A DNA stretch of 64,000 nucleotides from Streptomyces sp. SCSIO 30461 (lineage in GTDB: Bacteria; Actinomycetota; Actinomycetes; Streptomycetales; Streptomycetaceae): the NCBI RefSeq assembly GCF_037023745.1, contig NZ_CP146101.1, positions 5,720,001-5,784,000 on the forward strand, in the 5' to 3' direction. The notes beneath the pieces are model-generated. The model was not told where the DNA came from, did not search any database, and worked only from the letters and a program-made list of their open reading frames with translations. Shown piece by piece: positions 7,774 through 15,801 of this stretch (position 1 is its first letter; each line of letters begins with the position of its first letter). The position numbers were made by a program, and so were the translations under genes.

Positions 7774-8050
7774 GCAGCGTCCTGTTCGGGGTCGTCGCTG
7801 TCAGCTGTGCTCGTATCGCTGTACTCGTCCGGCTCGTCGGTGCCCGCGTCGGCGAGGTCGGTAGCGCGGAAGACGGTGGACCACACGCGGTGGAAGTAGT
7901 CCTGGGGTTTGCGCAGGTCCAGGGCGAGGGCATCGTCGAGGAGGCCGAGTCCGGCCAGGGCTTTCTCCAGGCCGTCGATGGCGCGGGCGGTGGGCTCGAA
8001 GTAGCGGTGAAGGTAGTCGGCGGTGGCGACGAAGAAGTCGCCTGCTGTGC
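7770..8050 (-). pseudogene. tyrosine recombinase/integrase C-terminal stub
   Basis: The minus-strand frame from about 8050 reads STAGDFFVATADYLHRYFEP, then AIDGLEKALAGLGLLDDAL, DYFHRVWSTVF and an acidic tail. This resembles the tail of the long recombinases that precede DUF6262 genes, not the catalytic core. The catalytic domain is missing: upstream of about 8050 the minus frame turns into antisense of the plus-strand gene at 8076. The recombinase has therefore lost everything but its end. Confidence 0.5.
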
Positions 8051-8075
8051 TGCGATCTTGGCCGAGCTTCGCGCT

Positions 8076-8537
8076 ATGGCCGCCGCCCGGCTGCGGTCTG
8101 GCCTGGACGGGAAGATCTACCTGAGCCGGCTGCGGGCCATGCTCGCGTTCGACGGCCAGCTCTTGTGGTTCGAGGCCCTGGACGACTTCACCGATTCCTT
8201 CGTCACTGTCGCCTGTCCGCACTGCGACGCACCAGTGACGATCGCGGTCGGCGACTACGGATGCTGCTCCTCAATCCGGGACTGGATTCTGGGGGATGTC
8301 CACCAGGTCCCGCTCAGGCCGGCCGTCCCGCACGAGCTGACCGGCACCGGGAGGATGTTGCACGAGTCGGCCGTACGGGATGGCCAGCAACGGCTCGCCT
8401 GGGGCCTGACGCACCTGTTCGGCCAGGCGGAATGTCCAGGATGCGGGAGCATCTTTGGCATCGCAGACGAGTACGCGGCCGCCAATGCTCCCGCCCCATG
8501 GGACTTCGCTCGAGGCCACATCAAGGACGCTCTCTGA
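8076..8537 (+). pseudogene. 5'-truncated hypothetical protein with two Cys pairs (zinc-ribbon-like)
   Basis: The frame reads RLRSGLDGKIYLSRLRAML, LLWFEALDDFTDSFVTVACP, then a CPHC pair and later a CPGC pair, ending WDFARGHIKDAL. The two CxxC pairs about 80 residues apart suggest a structural metal site. Coding-like sequence extends upstream of the ATG at 8076 and then collides with the recombinase stub at about 8050, so the 5' part has probably been lost. The ATG at 8076 might still serve as a start (153 residues). The function is not recognised. Confidence 0.5.
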
Positions 8538-8679
8538 TGACCACCGGCAGGGCCCTCGAAATCGAACGGTGAGCTCATGCCCGCTGTCCCGGCTTGACGG
8601 CTTGGCGCCGTGAGGTGTCTGGATATCCCCGTTCACCGGACTCAGCCCGCGACCGTTCGGGAAGCTGGTGGCGGTGCTG

Positions 8680-9067
8680 CGGCGCGCGGGTGCGGACGCT
8701 GCTCACCGCCCCCGAAAACCTGCGCCCGAAGGAAACGATCCTGCTGGAGAAGATCGCCGCGGCCTGCCCGGAGATGACCGCACTCGCCGATCTCGGACGC
8801 GGCTTCGCCGCCCTGCTGAAGCCGACTGAGGGCAACGACGTGAAACTCACCGAGTGGATCACGACCGTCCGGGCTTTCGACCTGCCTCACCTGCGCAGCT
8901 TCACCAACGGTCTCGAAATCGATCGGTCCACCGTGAACGCTGGTTTCACCTTGCCCTACCACAACGGACGCACCGAAGGCGTCAACACCCGCACCAAGAG
9001 GATCATGAGGCAGATGTACGGACGCGCCGGATTCGACCTCCTCCGCCACCCCATTCTTCTACCCTAA
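8680..9067 (+). pseudogene. ISL3-family transposase C-terminal relic
   Basis: The frame contains VRTLLTAPENLRPKETILLE, KLTEWITTVRAFDLPHLRSF and TLPYHNGRTEGVNTRTKRIM, then QMYGRAGFDLLRHPILLP. This is the C-terminal part of ISL3-family transposases, including the conserved N-G-x-x-E-G-x-N-x-x-x-K-x-x-x-R block with the last catalytic Glu. The N-terminal zinc-binding and DNA-binding domains and the first Asp residues are absent. The stop at 9065-9067 looks like the native end. Confidence 0.8.
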
Positions 9068-9375
9068 CCACTATCCGGCGTCACCACCGACTACGGGCCA
9101 GAGCCTGATTCATGACACTCCCCTCTCATCGAAGAGCACTCCGTTCTGCGCCAGAGCAGACTACGGGGCTCGGTCAACGGTGTCGGTGCCGCGACGGGGT
9201 TTGGTGCCAGCCTTGTGGTGAGCGGGACGGCTGTATGGAGCGCCACCGCTCCGCACCACGGCTCGACTCCCTGTCGGCCTACTGCCAACCGAGGATCAGC
9301 AGCTCTGCCTTCTGGCAGGCCCACGTCAGCACCGAGCCGAGGGTCAGAGTCTCCGGACGCTGGACGCCGGGCGGC
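9068..9375. other. intergenic stretch without a supported gene
   Basis: About 300 bases lie between the ISL3 relic and the 3' end of the biosynthetic operon. The first part (GAGCCTGATTCATGACA near 9100) may be the terminal region of the ISL3 element. I see no convincing ORF, tRNA or terminator hairpin in the rest. Confidence 0.4.
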
Positions 9376-10722
9376 TCAGTCGTGGACCCAGACCGTGTTG
9401 GTGGCTCCCGCCTGCGCACTGGTGACGCCGTCACCGCCCGGCCGCGCGAAGCGGGTGAGGAAACCAGTCCCAGCGCCGGAGATCAGCAACGGGCTGATGA
9501 CATGGGGCCGTTCCAACAGCGGGACCTCACCGGACGCAGGGTCGAACGCGGACACTGGATGGTGGTCGGGGCGGCAGTACTCCTGCGCGACCCAGCCCTT
9601 TCCGGCCCCCGCCCGGACCGCCTCTTCCCACTCCCGGGCCAGAACCTCCCGGCCGATCACGACACCGTTTCCGCCGAAGGCGTCTGCTGGCTTGAGGACG
9701 AAGGAGTCCCGATCACGGAGAAGCAGATCCAAGAGGTCGTGCCGTCGGCCGTGCCGTCGTACCGGGCCGTCCACAAGATCAGCCGTCCACGGGACGTGCT
9801 GCTCGATCACGTTCCGCTGCGCGGGCGGCATCTCCGGGCCTCGTTCGGTCAGCCACGCCAGGACCTTCTTATTCGACTGGAGCGTGGACAGCTCCGGGGA
9901 CGCGATCAGCGTCGAGTCGCGGGCCACGGCCTGCTCCAGCGCCTCCATCGGCTCGCCGTCGAGGTAGGCGCCCGCAGCGAGGAATTTCTGCAGCAGGATG
10001 TCGACGCGTCGGCCCTGCCCGTCGCGGAGGCCGCCGTCCTCACTCAGTTCCTCCAGCTCGACGAAGGAGCACGGCGCACCGTGTTCCTCCGCGTCCGCCA
10101 CAGTCTCACGGAAGTTCTCGGCGCTCCAACCAGCGATCGCGATCCTCGGGGCTCCTGCGCAGCGGTCCCGGGCCATGCTGACCAGCAGCTCTCTCCGGGC
10201 CTGGATCGTCCGGCCGCAGCGCAGCTTCCACTCCGCCTCACGCGCCCGTACCGGCGGCATCGACCACAACACGGCGTCCATGCGGGCCACTAGCTCCGGG
10301 CCGCCGATGGCGCTTCCGATGTTCAACTCCAGAACCTTGGGGACGCCACCGGAGAGCACCAGGTCGGGCCGGGCCTGGGACGCGGACCACCGGTTCCACG
10401 ACGCGCGGTCGGTGACGAGAGGAGATAGTGGTGAGCCCAGGGCTTCGGCCAGTGCGGCCGGGCTGCTCGCGCGCCGAGCGCACTCCTCGACGGCAAGCCC
10501 CACGACGGCGGTGGCGACGCCGGTGATCCGGGCAGCCTCGGCACGGGGCAGCAGCAGCGGACGCACCGGCACCGGGCAGTCGGGGTGGCGCCAGGACTGG
10601 ACGCTCATCCGTTTCTCGATCGCCTCCGCGAGCTCGGCGGTCCCGCCGGGATCGCCAGCGAGCAGCCGGTGCCAGGCCATGACCAGGGAGGTTCCGGAGT
10701 CGGGCGGGACGATGGCCAACAC
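9376..10722 (-). CDS. circularly permuted ATP-grasp-like amide ligase (paralog 1)
   Basis: A 448-residue protein from a GTG start (AAGGA just upstream), nine bases after the MFS stop. Near residue 345 it has FVLKPADAFGGNGVVIGRE, a Lys plus glycine-rich ATP-binding loop, followed by WVAQEYC. Earlier it carries RPDLVLSGGVPKVLELNIGS, a block shared by all three paralogs in this operon, and SNKKVLAWLTE. Placement of the nucleotide loop near the C-terminus resembles circularly permuted ATP-grasp enzymes of the glutathionylspermidine synthetase type. Such enzymes join a carboxylate to an amine through an acyl phosphate. It would act on amino acid or peptide intermediates of this cluster. The substrate cannot be read from the sequence. 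Confidence 0.7.
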   Translation of the reverse strand: MLAIVPPDSGTSLVMAWHRLLAGDPGGTAELAEAIEKRMSVQSWRHPDCPVPVRPLLLPRAEAARITGVATAVVGLAVEECARRASSPAALAEALGSPLSPLVTDRASWNRWSASQARPDLVLSGGVPKVLELNIGSAIGGPELVARMDAVLWSMPPVRAREAEWKLRCGRTIQARRELLVSMARDRCAGAPRIAIAGWSAENFRETVADAEEHGAPCSFVELEELSEDGGLRDGQGRRVDILLQKFLAAGAYLDGEPMEALEQAVARDSTLIASPELSTLQSNKKVLAWLTERGPEMPPAQRNVIEQHVPWTADLVDGPVRRHGRRHDLLDLLLRDRDSFVLKPADAFGGNGVVIGREVLAREWEEAVRAGAGKGWVAQEYCRPDHHPVSAFDPASGEVPLLERPHVISPLLISGAGTGFLTRFARPGGDGVTSAQAGATNTVWVHD

Positions 10723-10731
10723 AATGTCCTT

Positions 10732-12060
10732 CTACGAGGCGGCGGGTGGGGAGGGAGGGGCGTCGGCGGGGACGAGCCGACGTTCGGCGATCGAGAGTGG
10801 TTCCGTAGGGGGCAGAGCCCGCACGGTCCGGATGCCGCTGAAGACCAGGATCGCCGTAGTGAGCAGGGCCCCGGCGGCGGCGAACTGGAGGGACGGTCGC
10901 AGGCCCCAGAGGGATGTGGTCAGCGCTCCCAGCGCGGCTCCCGCAGGCAGGGTGCCGAATGCAGCCAGACGGAGCACCGCGTTCACCCGGCCCATCACCT
11001 CCGGAGGAGTCACGGCCTGCCGCAGGACCACGTTCTGCAGGTTGCTGGAGGCCACGCCTAGGCCGTAAGCGATCAGACCGGCCACGGTCATGACCAGTGC
11101 CGCGTCACCCCGGGCGAGACTCACCACGGCGATGCCCAGGGCGCTCACTAGGGCACCGGCACACAGCTGGGGCCCGATGCCCACGCGCCGGGAGACCCAC
11201 CCGCCAACCAGTACGCCGAGAAGAAAGCCTCCGTTGCCGAGGAGTTCGACCATCGCGGCCCGGGTGACGGAGAACCCCAGCTCGCGGACCTGGAAGACGA
11301 GGACATAGGTGGAGAAGATTCCGGCGAACAAATTACGGAAGCCGAGATAGAGCATGCTGGGGCGCAGGACGGGGCTGCGCCACACCTGGAGCCAGCCCGC
11401 AGTCATGGCGCGCTTCCCCGTGTCGTCCCTACCGCCGCGCCCAGTGATCCCGGGGCTGCCTCGGCGCATGACTATCAGGGTCACGGCGCTCACCGCAAAG
11501 GCGGCGGCGTCGGCGGTCAGTGCCGCCCACAGAGGAAGCAGGCCGAGCAGGAGCCCGGCCAGGGCCGGGCCCGCGAGGGTGGCGAAGGAGCGGGCCGCTT
11601 CGAGCGCGAAGTTCGCGGCGCCCAGTTGTTCGCGGGGCAGGATGCCCGGCAGCAGGGAGAAGTAGCTGATGTCGAAGACCACGGCACAGACGCCGAGGAC
11701 CACCACGGCCGCCAGGAGCCACCACACCGTCAGCACGTGGAGCGACGCTGTCACCAAGACGGTCAGCATGGTCAGGCAGCGGATCACGTCGGCCCACATC
11801 ATCAGCGGCCTGGCCTCGGTGCGGTCCGCGAGGTGCCCCGCGGGCAGGGAGAAGAGGAGGTGGGGCAGGAGCGAGGCCGCACGTAGCAGGCCCACGGCCC
11901 CCGCACCCGCGCCGAGTTGGAGCACGAGCAGGGGCAGCACGAACTGCCCTACCTGCCCGCCCACTTGGGCCGTCGCCTGTCCCGACCACAGGAGCCGGAA
12001 GTCGCGGTCGGCCCACACCGCCCGCCCCTGACCGGGACCTTGGAGGGTGTCCGACGTCAA
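10732..12060 (-). CDS. MFS transporter, probable product exporter
   Basis: A 442-residue membrane protein with about 12 hydrophobic segments. The N-terminus ADRDFRLLWSGQATAQVGGQ and the loop motif GHLADRTEARPLMMWADV are typical of the enterobactin-exporter/DHA3-like MFS group. The TTG start at 12060 overlaps the upstream stop (TTGA) and has GGAGGGGG five to six bases upstream, so it is translationally coupled to the ATP-grasp gene before it. The longer upstream open frame is out of register with the real upstream gene and was rejected. It is likely to export the cluster product and give self-resistance. Confidence 0.85.
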   Translation of the reverse strand: MTSDTLQGPGQGRAVWADRDFRLLWSGQATAQVGGQVGQFVLPLLVLQLGAGAGAVGLLRAASLLPHLLFSLPAGHLADRTEARPLMMWADVIRCLTMLTVLVTASLHVLTVWWLLAAVVVLGVCAVVFDISYFSLLPGILPREQLGAANFALEAARSFATLAGPALAGLLLGLLPLWAALTADAAAFAVSAVTLIVMRRGSPGITGRGGRDDTGKRAMTAGWLQVWRSPVLRPSMLYLGFRNLFAGIFSTYVLVFQVRELGFSVTRAAMVELLGNGGFLLGVLVGGWVSRRVGIGPQLCAGALVSALGIAVVSLARGDAALVMTVAGLIAYGLGVASSNLQNVVLRQAVTPPEVMGRVNAVLRLAAFGTLPAGAALGALTTSLWGLRPSLQFAAAGALLTTAILVFSGIRTVRALPPTEPLSIAERRLVPADAPPSPPAAS

Positions 12061-13469
12061 CGGACCCCCTCCGCAGGTCCGTCGGAGTCGGCGGCCTCCC
12101 AGGCCATGGTGCTGTTCATGGTGCCCCCTCCCTCCGTCCTGACGACGTCCCCCCACTCGGCGTCCATGTGCCGGGTGAGGATGCCGCCGCACCGTCCGTC
12201 CAAGAGCATCGGACCGTACACGGCCTTGCTGCGCACCAGGGCGGTGGCGCCACTGCCCGGGTCGTACATGGGCACGTGGACAGTGTCCGTCGGCACGAGT
12301 TCTTGTACGACACTGTCGCCGCGGGCGACGGCCTCGCGGGTCAGTTCCCGCCAGCGGTCCTCGGGGCACTCGCGGCCCACGGCGACGCGCTCGGCGCTGT
12401 GGCCCTGGTTGCCCTTCAGTACGAGGCGGGGCTGGTGTTCCCACAGGTGGCGCAGGACTGCGTCGGGGGTGTCGCCCAGGACGCCGGGCCGCACGACGTG
12501 GGTAGGGGGAACATGCCGCTCCACGAACTGCCGGTCCGCCGGGGACATGAACGGGGCGTCTTCGGTGAGCCAGGAGAGGACGCGTTTGCTGGCGTAGGGG
12601 GCTCCCGTCTCCGGTGCCAGCACGACCGCCGCGTCCTGTTCGACGACGGCGCGCAGGGGGGCGAGGTCGATACCGGCGTCGGCGGCGTCGGCGGTGACGA
12701 AGTCGCGCACGAGGATGTCGACGCGTGTCCCGTGAACCAACGTCCGGCCGTGCACGAGGCGCAGGTCCTGCGGTTGCGCGTAGACGGCGGGCAGACCGTG
12801 GAGGCGCAGGGTGTCGATGACGTCGGTGTACGCGGCCTCCTGGCCGTTGCGGTCCTCCGGGTGGTCGAAACCGAGGATCGCGACGCGAGGGCGTTCCACG
12901 CCGATGGAGCGGCCGACCCTGGTGAGCAGGGCCGCTAGGACGGTGCCCATGTTGAGGCATGAGAAGGGGAAGCGGGCCGCCGCGGCACGGATGTCCAGGC
13001 GGCTGGCGTAGGCGCGGTCCATGCGGGGCACCTGGTGGAGTCCGCCGAGGGCGCTGTTGACGTTGAGTTCCAGCAGTTTCGGGACGCCTCCGGACAGCAC
13101 CAGGTCGGGGCGTGCCATGGCCGTGGACCAGCGGGTCTGCCGGGGCGAAGTGCTCCAGAGCGAGACGGAGGGGCGGACGAAGTCCACGAGGCGGGCCAGT
13201 TCCTCCGGGGAGGAGGCCCGCGTGCGGCAGACCCGGGTGAGGAGGTCGGCGGCGTGCAGTGCGGTGGTGACCAGCTCCGTGTACTGCGCGGCCGGCAGCA
13301 GCACCGGTCTGAGGGGGATGGCCGAGTCGCGGGTGCGGAACGAGCCGACGCTCATGGTGCGGTCTAGGGCCCGGGCGTTGTCGGCCGCGTCCGGGCCGTT
13401 CAGCAGGCCGGGGTCGAGCATGGCTTGGGGGTCGCGGGGCTCGGTGGGGGCGTGGGTCTCCATCACCAC
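12057..13469 (-). CDS. circularly permuted ATP-grasp-like ligase (paralog 2, divergent nucleotide loop)
   Basis: A 470-residue protein starting GTG-GTG-ATG; GAGGGG upstream supports the first GTG. It shares RPDLVLSGGVPKLLELNVNS and YASKRVLSWLTE with its neighbours. At the expected ATP loop it reads LVLKGNQGHSAERVAVGRE instead of LKPADGYGGxGxVVGR. The Lys is kept, but the Asp and the double Gly are replaced, so nucleotide binding may differ or be weakened. Further on come VVQELVPTDTVHV and a C-terminal GGTMNSTMAWEA. It is the middle gene of the leftward operon, overlapping the MFS start. The family is the same as paralogs 1 and 3; the substrate is unknown. Confidence 0.7.
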   Translation of the reverse strand: MVMETHAPTEPRDPQAMLDPGLLNGPDAADNARALDRTMSVGSFRTRDSAIPLRPVLLPAAQYTELVTTALHAADLLTRVCRTRASSPEELARLVDFVRPSVSLWSTSPRQTRWSTAMARPDLVLSGGVPKLLELNVNSALGGLHQVPRMDRAYASRLDIRAAAARFPFSCLNMGTVLAALLTRVGRSIGVERPRVAILGFDHPEDRNGQEAAYTDVIDTLRLHGLPAVYAQPQDLRLVHGRTLVHGTRVDILVRDFVTADAADAGIDLAPLRAVVEQDAAVVLAPETGAPYASKRVLSWLTEDAPFMSPADRQFVERHVPPTHVVRPGVLGDTPDAVLRHLWEHQPRLVLKGNQGHSAERVAVGRECPEDRWRELTREAVARGDSVVQELVPTDTVHVPMYDPGSGATALVRSKAVYGPMLLDGRCGGILTRHMDAEWGDVVRTEGGGTMNSTMAWEAADSDGPAEGVR

Positions 13470-13542
13470 GGGACGTCCCCTCGGGTGCGGATCGGGGCTG
13501 GGTGCGGGCTCATGGTCGGCTCTCCTCGTCGGGCCGGGCGGT

Positions 13543-14844
13543 TCAGCGCGGGTGGACAGCGATGTTCAGGGAGGCGCCCTGACGGGCATTGAGAACGGTG
13601 GATGTGCCGGGTGACTGCCTCACCAGGCAGCCCGCCTCGCGTCCGCTCATGAGCAGCAGCCCGTGGACGGCGGGGACGGTGCGGGTGACGGCCTCGCCCG
13701 AGGGCAGGACGAATTCCATGGGTTCCGCGTCGGGTTCCACGTACTCCTGTGCGATCCAGTGGCCGTTGAGGGCGTCGTCCACCGCGCGTTCCCAGTCGGC
13801 CGCCGAGGTCGCCCGGCCCACCACGATCCCGAGGCCGCCGTAGCCGTCCGCGGGCTTGAGGACCATGTCGTCCCGTCGAGAGAGCAGTATGCGGGGCAGG
13901 TCCGCGCGCTGCCCCCGGTAGTAGACCGGAGCGTCGGCGACGACACGGGTCCAGGGGAGATGGCGATCCAGGAAGGCCCGGTCGGCGGCGTCGAACCAGG
14001 GGCGGCCTTCGGACATCCAGGCCAGGACCTTCTTGTTCTGGAGGAGGAAGGCGCTGTCCGGCGCGAGCATCAGCACGCCTTCCTCGGCGGCGCGGCGAGC
14101 TGGCGTGGAGTCGATGCCCCAGTCGCGCCAGTTCACCGGGAGGAAGTGCCGCAGGCCCACGGGGTAGCGGGCTCGGCCGGGAAGTCCGAGCCCGTCGAGG
14201 AGGTCCTCGGGTTCGAAGAACGCGGCATCTAGTCCGCGCCGTCGCAGGTGGGCGATCTCCAGTTCGAAATAGCGCGCGTCGCCAACATTGTCCTCGCGCA
14301 GGGTGCCGAGGACGGCGGCGGCGGGTTCCCGTCCGAGGGACAGACAGATGTCCGCGAACTGCTCGGCCCGTACGTCCAGCGGGTCGGTCGCGGCGTACCG
14401 CTCCCCCAGGCGGGCAAGGTGGTGGCGGGTGAGCACGTGCATGCTGACCACACCGCCGATCGCGCCGCCGATGTTGCACTCCAGGAAGCGCGGGACGCCC
14501 CCGCTGAGGACGGCGTCGCTGCGGGACATGCAGTCCGCCCAGGTCCATTCGTACGCGGCGGGCCGGAAAGGACCGTAGAGCGAGGGGTCCGCGCCCAGGA
14601 GTTCCAGGAGGTGTTCGGGGCTGCCGGCGGCCTGGCAGGTGCGGCTGATCAGGGAGACGAAACGGCGGGCGGCGTCGAAGCGGGCGTGCATCCGACGGCG
14701 TGACACGACGAGCGGTCGTACCGGGATCTCACCACTGGAGGCGAACGGCAGGCCGCGCAGGGCGTGAGTAAGTTCCGCCGCGGTCCGGACCGCCGGGGAC
14801 GTGCTGTCGGCGTACTGCGTCGAGGATAGTCCGGGGGCGCTCAT
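13543..14844 (-). CDS. circularly permuted ATP-grasp-like ligase (paralog 3)
   Basis: A 433-residue protein starting MSAPGLSSTQYADS at an ATGA overlap with the upstream ATP-grasp gene. It has the shared block SDAVLSGGVPRFLECNIGG, LLQNKKVLAWMSEG, and the nucleotide loop MVLKPADGYGGLGIVVGR, followed by WIAQEYVEPDAEPMEFVL. The upstream in-frame extension crosses the neighbouring gene and was rejected. It probably catalyses ATP-dependent amide formation on a cluster intermediate. With paralogs 1 and 2 it forms a tandem family, suggesting serial ligation steps or different acceptors. Confidence 0.7.
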   Translation of the reverse strand: MSAPGLSSTQYADSTSPAVRTAAELTHALRGLPFASSGEIPVRPLVVSRRRMHARFDAARRFVSLISRTCQAAGSPEHLLELLGADPSLYGPFRPAAYEWTWADCMSRSDAVLSGGVPRFLECNIGGAIGGVVSMHVLTRHHLARLGERYAATDPLDVRAEQFADICLSLGREPAAAVLGTLREDNVGDARYFELEIAHLRRRGLDAAFFEPEDLLDGLGLPGRARYPVGLRHFLPVNWRDWGIDSTPARRAAEEGVLMLAPDSAFLLQNKKVLAWMSEGRPWFDAADRAFLDRHLPWTRVVADAPVYYRGQRADLPRILLSRRDDMVLKPADGYGGLGIVVGRATSAADWERAVDDALNGHWIAQEYVEPDAEPMEFVLPSGEAVTRTVPAVHGLLLMSGREAGCLVRQSPGTSTVLNARQGASLNIAVHPR

Positions 14845-15737
14845 CCAGCTCTCGCTGCGGCCCGGACGGTGGCACGGGAGACGGCTGCGGCGGCCAGGTC
14901 GCCGGCAGCCTGCGGCCGGTGACAGAAGTAGAGGCAGGGGCTGGTGACATCGAGTTCGCACAGCAGCAACCGGCCGCGGGTGTCCCGGATGACGTCGACG
15001 CGGGCGAACAGTTCGTCACGGGTTCCGGTCGCGGCCAGCACCGCGTCGCCGACGTCGATGAGCTCGGGTGTCGGTTCCATGGGCGCGTGGCTGCCGCCGT
15101 GGCCCTCGTGGACCCGGATGTCGGCGCCCGAGGGTTTCTTTAGCACGGCGTGGCTCGGCCGTCCGTCGATGTAGATGAGGGAGAGCTCGCCCTCATCCCG
15201 AACGTGCGGCAGGAAGGGCTGCACGCACCACTGTCCGCCGTCCGGTCCATGTGGCACCGGTGTCGGGCCGTCGTCGGATGCCGTGAGGAGGGTGACACGC
15301 CGTCCGCCGAGGCCAGTCGCCGGCTTGAGCACGGCCTGCTCCCAGCCATGGGCACGGGCCACGGCGATTGCCTCCGACGGGTCGTCCACGACCACGGTGG
15401 GGATGACCGGCGCGTCAGCCTTCCACAGCTCGGCAAGGTAGCGCTTGTGCTGGTTGTCGCGCACCGCAGCGGGCGAGTTGTGGATGGTAGTGACGGAGGC
15501 CGTCCGGTCGTACCAGCGGAGGAAATCCGCCGGACGGTCCGGGTAGTCCCACGGGGACCGGACGACGACCGCGTCGTACGCGGCCCAGGGGACCTCGGGG
15601 TCGTCCCACACCACCGGCTCGGCCCGGGCCCCGTGGAACCCGAGCTCGTCGAGGAAGGGCTGGTCGTCGTCGCACAGCCCGGGCAGGCGCGTGGAGGTCA
15701 CGCAGGCGATGCGCGGGGGGACGGTCGCGTCCGGCAT
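14841..15737 (-). CDS. ATP-grasp ligase (RimK/glutathione-synthetase-like order)
   Basis: The 298-residue protein starts MPDATVPPRIACVTS with AAAGGA upstream. It shows YDAVVVRSPWDYPDRPADFL, then HKRYLAELW, QAVLKPATGLGGRRVTLL (Lys plus Gly loop) and LFARVDVIRDTRGRLLLCEL with the acidic metal-binding residues near the C-terminus (ELDVTSP). This is the conventional ATP-grasp order, unlike the three paralogs downstream. Such proteins ligate amino acids or modify a carboxylate terminus. It lies between the aldehyde dehydrogenase and paralog 3, so it is a probable tailoring or peptide-extending enzyme of the same product. Confidence 0.8.
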   Translation of the reverse strand: MPDATVPPRIACVTSTRLPGLCDDDQPFLDELGFHGARAEPVVWDDPEVPWAAYDAVVVRSPWDYPDRPADFLRWYDRTASVTTIHNSPAAVRDNQHKRYLAELWKADAPVIPTVVVDDPSEAIAVARAHGWEQAVLKPATGLGGRRVTLLTASDDGPTPVPHGPDGGQWCVQPFLPHVRDEGELSLIYIDGRPSHAVLKKPSGADIRVHEGHGGSHAPMEPTPELIDVGDAVLAATGTRDELFARVDVIRDTRGRLLLCELDVTSPCLYFCHRPQAAGDLAAAAVSRATVRAAARAG

Positions 15738-15801
15738 CTCGGTCAGTCCTTTCGTGCGTGGGGAGTTCCGGCAGTCGGCCGGACGGTGGCCGTGGCGGGC
15801 A

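Noticed and set aside
9190..9300. Possible tRNA (sequence around GGCTCGACTCCC)
   Set aside because: No acceptor stem, anticodon arm or matching D-arm can be folded around it.
12061..12960. The 300-codon N-terminal extension of the MFS frame
   Set aside because: It runs out of frame through the upstream ATP-grasp gene and is Arg/Pro-rich. The TTG at 12060 has a strong ribosome site and overlaps the upstream stop.
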